A DNA stretch of 7,108 nt from an uncultured Eubacterium sp. (GTDB lineage Bacteria > Bacillota > Clostridia > Lachnospirales > Lachnospiraceae), in contig CAKRGF010000046.1 of assembly GCA_934322085.1 (NCBI GenBank), positions 1 to 7,108 on the forward strand, given 5' to 3'. Positions within the stretch are counted from its first letter, which is position 1. Every line of letters begins with the position of its first letter. Shown here piece by piece: positions 4,971 to 7,108 of the stretch. A program made the translations under genes and the position numbers. The notes beneath the pieces are model-generated. The model had not been told where the DNA came from and did not search any database. It saw only the letters and a list, made by a program, of their open reading frames with translations.

Positions 4971-6392
4971 ATGTCGCAGAGAACAGAATTTTCAAAGGAT
5001 TTTAGCAAAAATAAACAGCGGATTGATGAGCTTTTGCAGATTGATAAAAGCTTTGATTTGCTGTACCGGGTGGTGATTATTGGTGGTAAAAAGGCTTGTT
5101 TTTATTTTGTTGACGGTTTCTGTAAAGACGAAATTATGGAGAAGGTATTAGAATTTCTCTATAAAATTAAACCGGAGGAAATGCCGGAAACAGCGCATGA
5201 TTTTTTAAATGAAAAATTGCCGTATGGTGAGATTGATTTAGTGCGGACAGAAAATGATTTGATTCAGAGGTGCTTATCGGGTGTTCCGCTTTTGATGGTG
5301 GATGGATACTGCGAACTGCTCGCAATGGATTTTCGAACATATCCGGCACGTTCGGTCGACGAACCGGAAAAAGATAAAGTAATGCGCGGTTCCAGAGATG
5401 GTTTTGTGGAAACCGTTGTGTATAATACGGCATTGGTCAGAAGAAGAATTCGTTCTACGGACCTTGTGATGGAAATGCATACAGTAGGAAAAAGTTCGCG
5501 GACAGATGTCGTAATTGCTTATATGGGTAACCGTGTAGAACCGGAAATGTTAAACAACATTCGTAAGCGGATTGATGCGATTGAGATTGATTCTCTTTCC
5601 ATGAATCAACAGAGTCTTGCAGAATGTTTATATCAGCACAAGTGGTATAATCCGTTTCCGAAATTCAAGTTTTCGGAACGTCCGGATGTCACAGCAGCCA
5701 GTATATTGGAGGGAAGTGTGGCAATTTTAGTGGATAATTCGCCATCTGCCATGATTTTACCGACATCGGTTTTTGATATTGTCGAGGATGCGGACGATTA
5801 TTATTTTCCTCCTGTGACAGGAACTTACCTGCGGCTGTCGCGAATGGTCATTGATTTTCTTGCTGTTTTCATGACACCGGTATTTTTGCTTTTTATCATG
5901 CATCCCGAGTGGCTTCCGGAGTCCTTAAAGTTTATTCAGATTAATGACCCGGTGAATGTCCCCATATTCCTGCAAATGCTGATTTTGGAGTTCGCCATTG
6001 ATGGATTAAAACTAGCGTCGGTGAATACTCCGAATATGCTGAGCATGCCGCTCAGTGTTGTGGCAGGTATTATATTGGGTGATTATACGGTAAGTTCCGG
6101 CTGGTTCAATGCCGAAATCATGCTTTATATGGCATTTGTGGCCGTGGCGAATTACACGCAGGTCAGTTTGGAACTTGGCTATGCGCTGAAGTTCATGCGG
6201 ATTATTTTGATTTGTCTTACCGCCGCATTTGGTCCGTGGGGACTGCTTGCCGGTACGGCACTGGTAGTTGTTTTGATTGTGACGAACCGGACAATCAGCG
6301 GAAAAAGCTATATTTATCCGATTATTCCGTTTAATGCGAAGCAGTTTTTGAGACGGTTTTTCCGGGTGAATCTGCCGAGTTCGGAAAAATAA
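4971..6392 (+). CDS. spoVAF: GerA-family spore germination protein, SpoVAF-like
   Basis: This 473-residue inner-membrane protein of dormant spores belongs to the GerA A-subunit family. The N-terminal soluble half (about 1-285) carries the family signatures RGSRDGFVETVVYNTALVRRR at about 139-159 and EGSVAILVDNSPSAMILP at about 247-264. The C-terminal half has membrane segments at about 292-310, 330-350, 362-378, 382-397 and 407-438. The stretch around 328-360 (NVPIFLQMLILEFAIDGLKLAS, then NTPN) matches SpoVAF more than the nutrient-specific GerAA proteins. SpoVAF takes part in spore germination as an ion-channel-like partner of germination receptors. I chose the ATG at 4971, 5 nt after GGAGG within the near-perfect GGAGGTGATT; the upstream in-frame GTG at 4965 lies inside that binding site. 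The expected spoVA neighbours and GerAB/GerAC partners are absent, so this is an orphan copy. A GerAA-type role cannot be excluded. Confidence 0.88.
   Translation: MSQRTEFSKDFSKNKQRIDELLQIDKSFDLLYRVVIIGGKKACFYFVDGFCKDEIMEKVLEFLYKIKPEEMPETAHDFLNEKLPYGEIDLVRTENDLIQRCLSGVPLLMVDGYCELLAMDFRTYPARSVDEPEKDKVMRGSRDGFVETVVYNTALVRRRIRSTDLVMEMHTVGKSSRTDVVIAYMGNRVEPEMLNNIRKRIDAIEIDSLSMNQQSLAECLYQHKWYNPFPKFKFSERPDVTAASILEGSVAILVDNSPSAMILPTSVFDIVEDADDYYFPPVTGTYLRLSRMVIDFLAVFMTPVFLLFIMHPEWLPESLKFIQINDPVNVPIFLQMLILEFAIDGLKLASVNTPNMLSMPLSVVAGIILGDYTVSSGWFNAEIMLYMAFVAVANYTQVSLELGYALKFMRIILICLTAAFGPWGLLAGTALVVVLIVTNRTISGKSYIYPIIPFNAKQFLRRFFRVNLPSSEK
6357..6389. repeat. Inverted repeat at the end of the spoVAF-like gene
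   Basis: TTTTTCCG at 6357-6364 and CGGAAAAA at 6382-6389 are exact inverted copies over 8 bp, with a 17-nt loop. The 5' arm is T-rich and the 3' arm is A-rich on both strands, so no T run follows the stem. It is therefore not a standard intrinsic terminator, though it is the only hairpin near the convergent gene ends. Confidence 0.35.
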
Positions 6393-6398
6393 ACGGCG

Positions 6399-7108
6399 TT
6401 ATATCATGATATTACATGGAATGGATACAATAGCATGATACCTATCCCTTTCAATATAGTAGACATAGGTACCATAGTATTTTAACGTAATGTTTTCCAC
6501 ATTTGTGATTCCGTATCCGTGTACCATTTCATCTTTTTCATGTTCTTTTGCTTGATGAGACAAGGTATTTGAAATGTGCAGTAAAAGCTCTTTACTAGTG
6601 GTACGGATCGATACTTCAATTTGTCTCGGAGCCGGCACTTGAATTTCACGGCAGGCATTCAGACAGTTGTCTAGCAGATTGCCCAAAATGATACTAAAGT
6701 CATAATCATCGATTTGAATGTTAGACAGGCTTACCTGGATGTCCGTCCGAAATTCAATGTTCTCTTTTTCGGCAATTGACATATGATTGCTTACAAAGGC
6801 ATCAATAACCAAATTTCCTGTATTTATACGGTTATAAGATTGTTCAATGTATTCCATAGATTTTTTTAAATAGTCTTCAATGACATCGTAGTTGCCTTTT
6901 TTTACACATTCTTCTATATAAAAATAGTGTTTTTTGGTATCATGCATTAAACTTCGTGTGTTACGATATGCTGTAGAAATCTGCTGGTATTTTGTTGACT
7001 GAAAAGCAAGCTGCTGATTCAACTGCTCTTTTTCTTTTTGGAGACGGTTCACATTCAAAATATTGTCTAACAGATAATAGTTTACAACATTGATAAATAG
7101 CAAACCAG
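6399..7108 (-). CDS. GHKL sensor histidine kinase, AgrC-like, 5' end beyond window
   Basis: This is the C-terminal part of a membrane sensor kinase of the AgrC/GHKL type, often used for peptide quorum sensing. The frame is open to the right edge, so the start and most of the membrane sensor lie outside; a TTG at 7103 is not a credible start. Counting from that codon, residues 1-12 are the end of a membrane helix and about 20-45 are a coiled coil. LMHDTKKH at 52-59 is the phospho-acceptor region (His54 most likely). The N box LGNLLDNCLNAC is at 140-151, a short G1-like ISNT at 177-180, and the G2-like HGYGITNVENI at 195-205. The reduced G1 box is usual in this subfamily. A LytTR-type regulator would be expected nearby but is not in view. 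The gene converges on the spoVAF-like gene with a 6-bp gap. The ligand is unknown. Confidence 0.88.
   Translation of the reverse strand, partial: GLLFINVVNYYLLDNILNVNRLQKEKEQLNQQLAFQSTKYQQISTAYRNTRSLMHDTKKHYFYIEECVKKGNYDVIEDYLKKSMEYIEQSYNRINTGNLVIDAFVSNHMSIAEKENIEFRTDIQVSLSNIQIDDYDFSIILGNLLDNCLNACREIQVPAPRQIEVSIRTTSKELLLHISNTLSHQAKEHEKDEMVHGYGITNVENITLKYYGTYVYYIERDRYHAIVSIPCNIMI
6401..6412. repeat. Perfect 12-bp palindrome at the convergent gene ends
   Basis: ATATCATGATAT reads the same on both strands. It falls in the last codons of the GHKL kinase gene, 9 nt past the spoVAF stop. It could be a protein binding site, but coding constraint or chance explains it as well. Confidence 0.25.

Noticed and set aside
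7101..7103. TTG at 7103 as the start of the GHKL kinase
   Set aside because: The frame stays open to the window edge, the protein begins in mid membrane helix, and no ribosome binding site can be seen.

Overview
The window looks like ordinary chromosome from an endospore-forming, low-to-moderate GC Firmicute, most likely a gut-type Clostridia of the Lachnospiraceae kind. Reasons: strong GGAGG ribosome binding sites throughout, sigma-A promoters of the TTGACA/TATGAT type, two sporulation or germination membrane proteins (SpoVAF-like and YtvI-like), a DUF4250 protein typical of Clostridia, and an AgrC-type GHKL kinase. There are no transposases, integrases, phage genes or CRISPR repeats.

Layout. 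The left edge (1-158, minus strand) holds the 5' half of a tRNA-Arg(CCT), then directly upstream of it a second tRNA-Arg(CCT)-like unit that lacks a T arm, then a strong hairpin. Next on the minus strand is metK (159-1340), with a clear sigma-A promoter and a leader of only about 33 nt. A 212-nt divergent region separates it from a plus-strand two-component pair: a small histidine kinase without a sensor domain (1553-2389) and an OmpR-family regulator (2433-3152). The pair ends at an intrinsic terminator (3190-3220). Downstream is a YtvI/AI-2E family membrane protein (3239-4246), which meets a convergent minus-strand GNAT acetyltransferase (4243-4671) with interlocking stop codons. The GNAT gene is second in a small operon behind a DUF4250 gene (4689-4865, GTG start) with its own promoter. 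Divergent from that promoter is an orphan spoVAF-like gene (4971-6392). It converges with a 6-bp gap on a GHKL sensor kinase (6399 to beyond 7108, minus strand) whose N-terminal membrane sensor lies outside the window.

How the parts relate. Most genes are independent units packed tightly in alternating directions. The kinase and regulator form one signalling system. The ytvI and spoVAF products belong to spore biology and sit apart from their usual partners. The strongest oddities are the T-armless tRNA-like unit packed against a normal tRNA with the same anticodon, and a possible forespore-type promoter whose start site would fall inside the terminator hairpin upstream of ytvI. I see no clear new multi-gene system.
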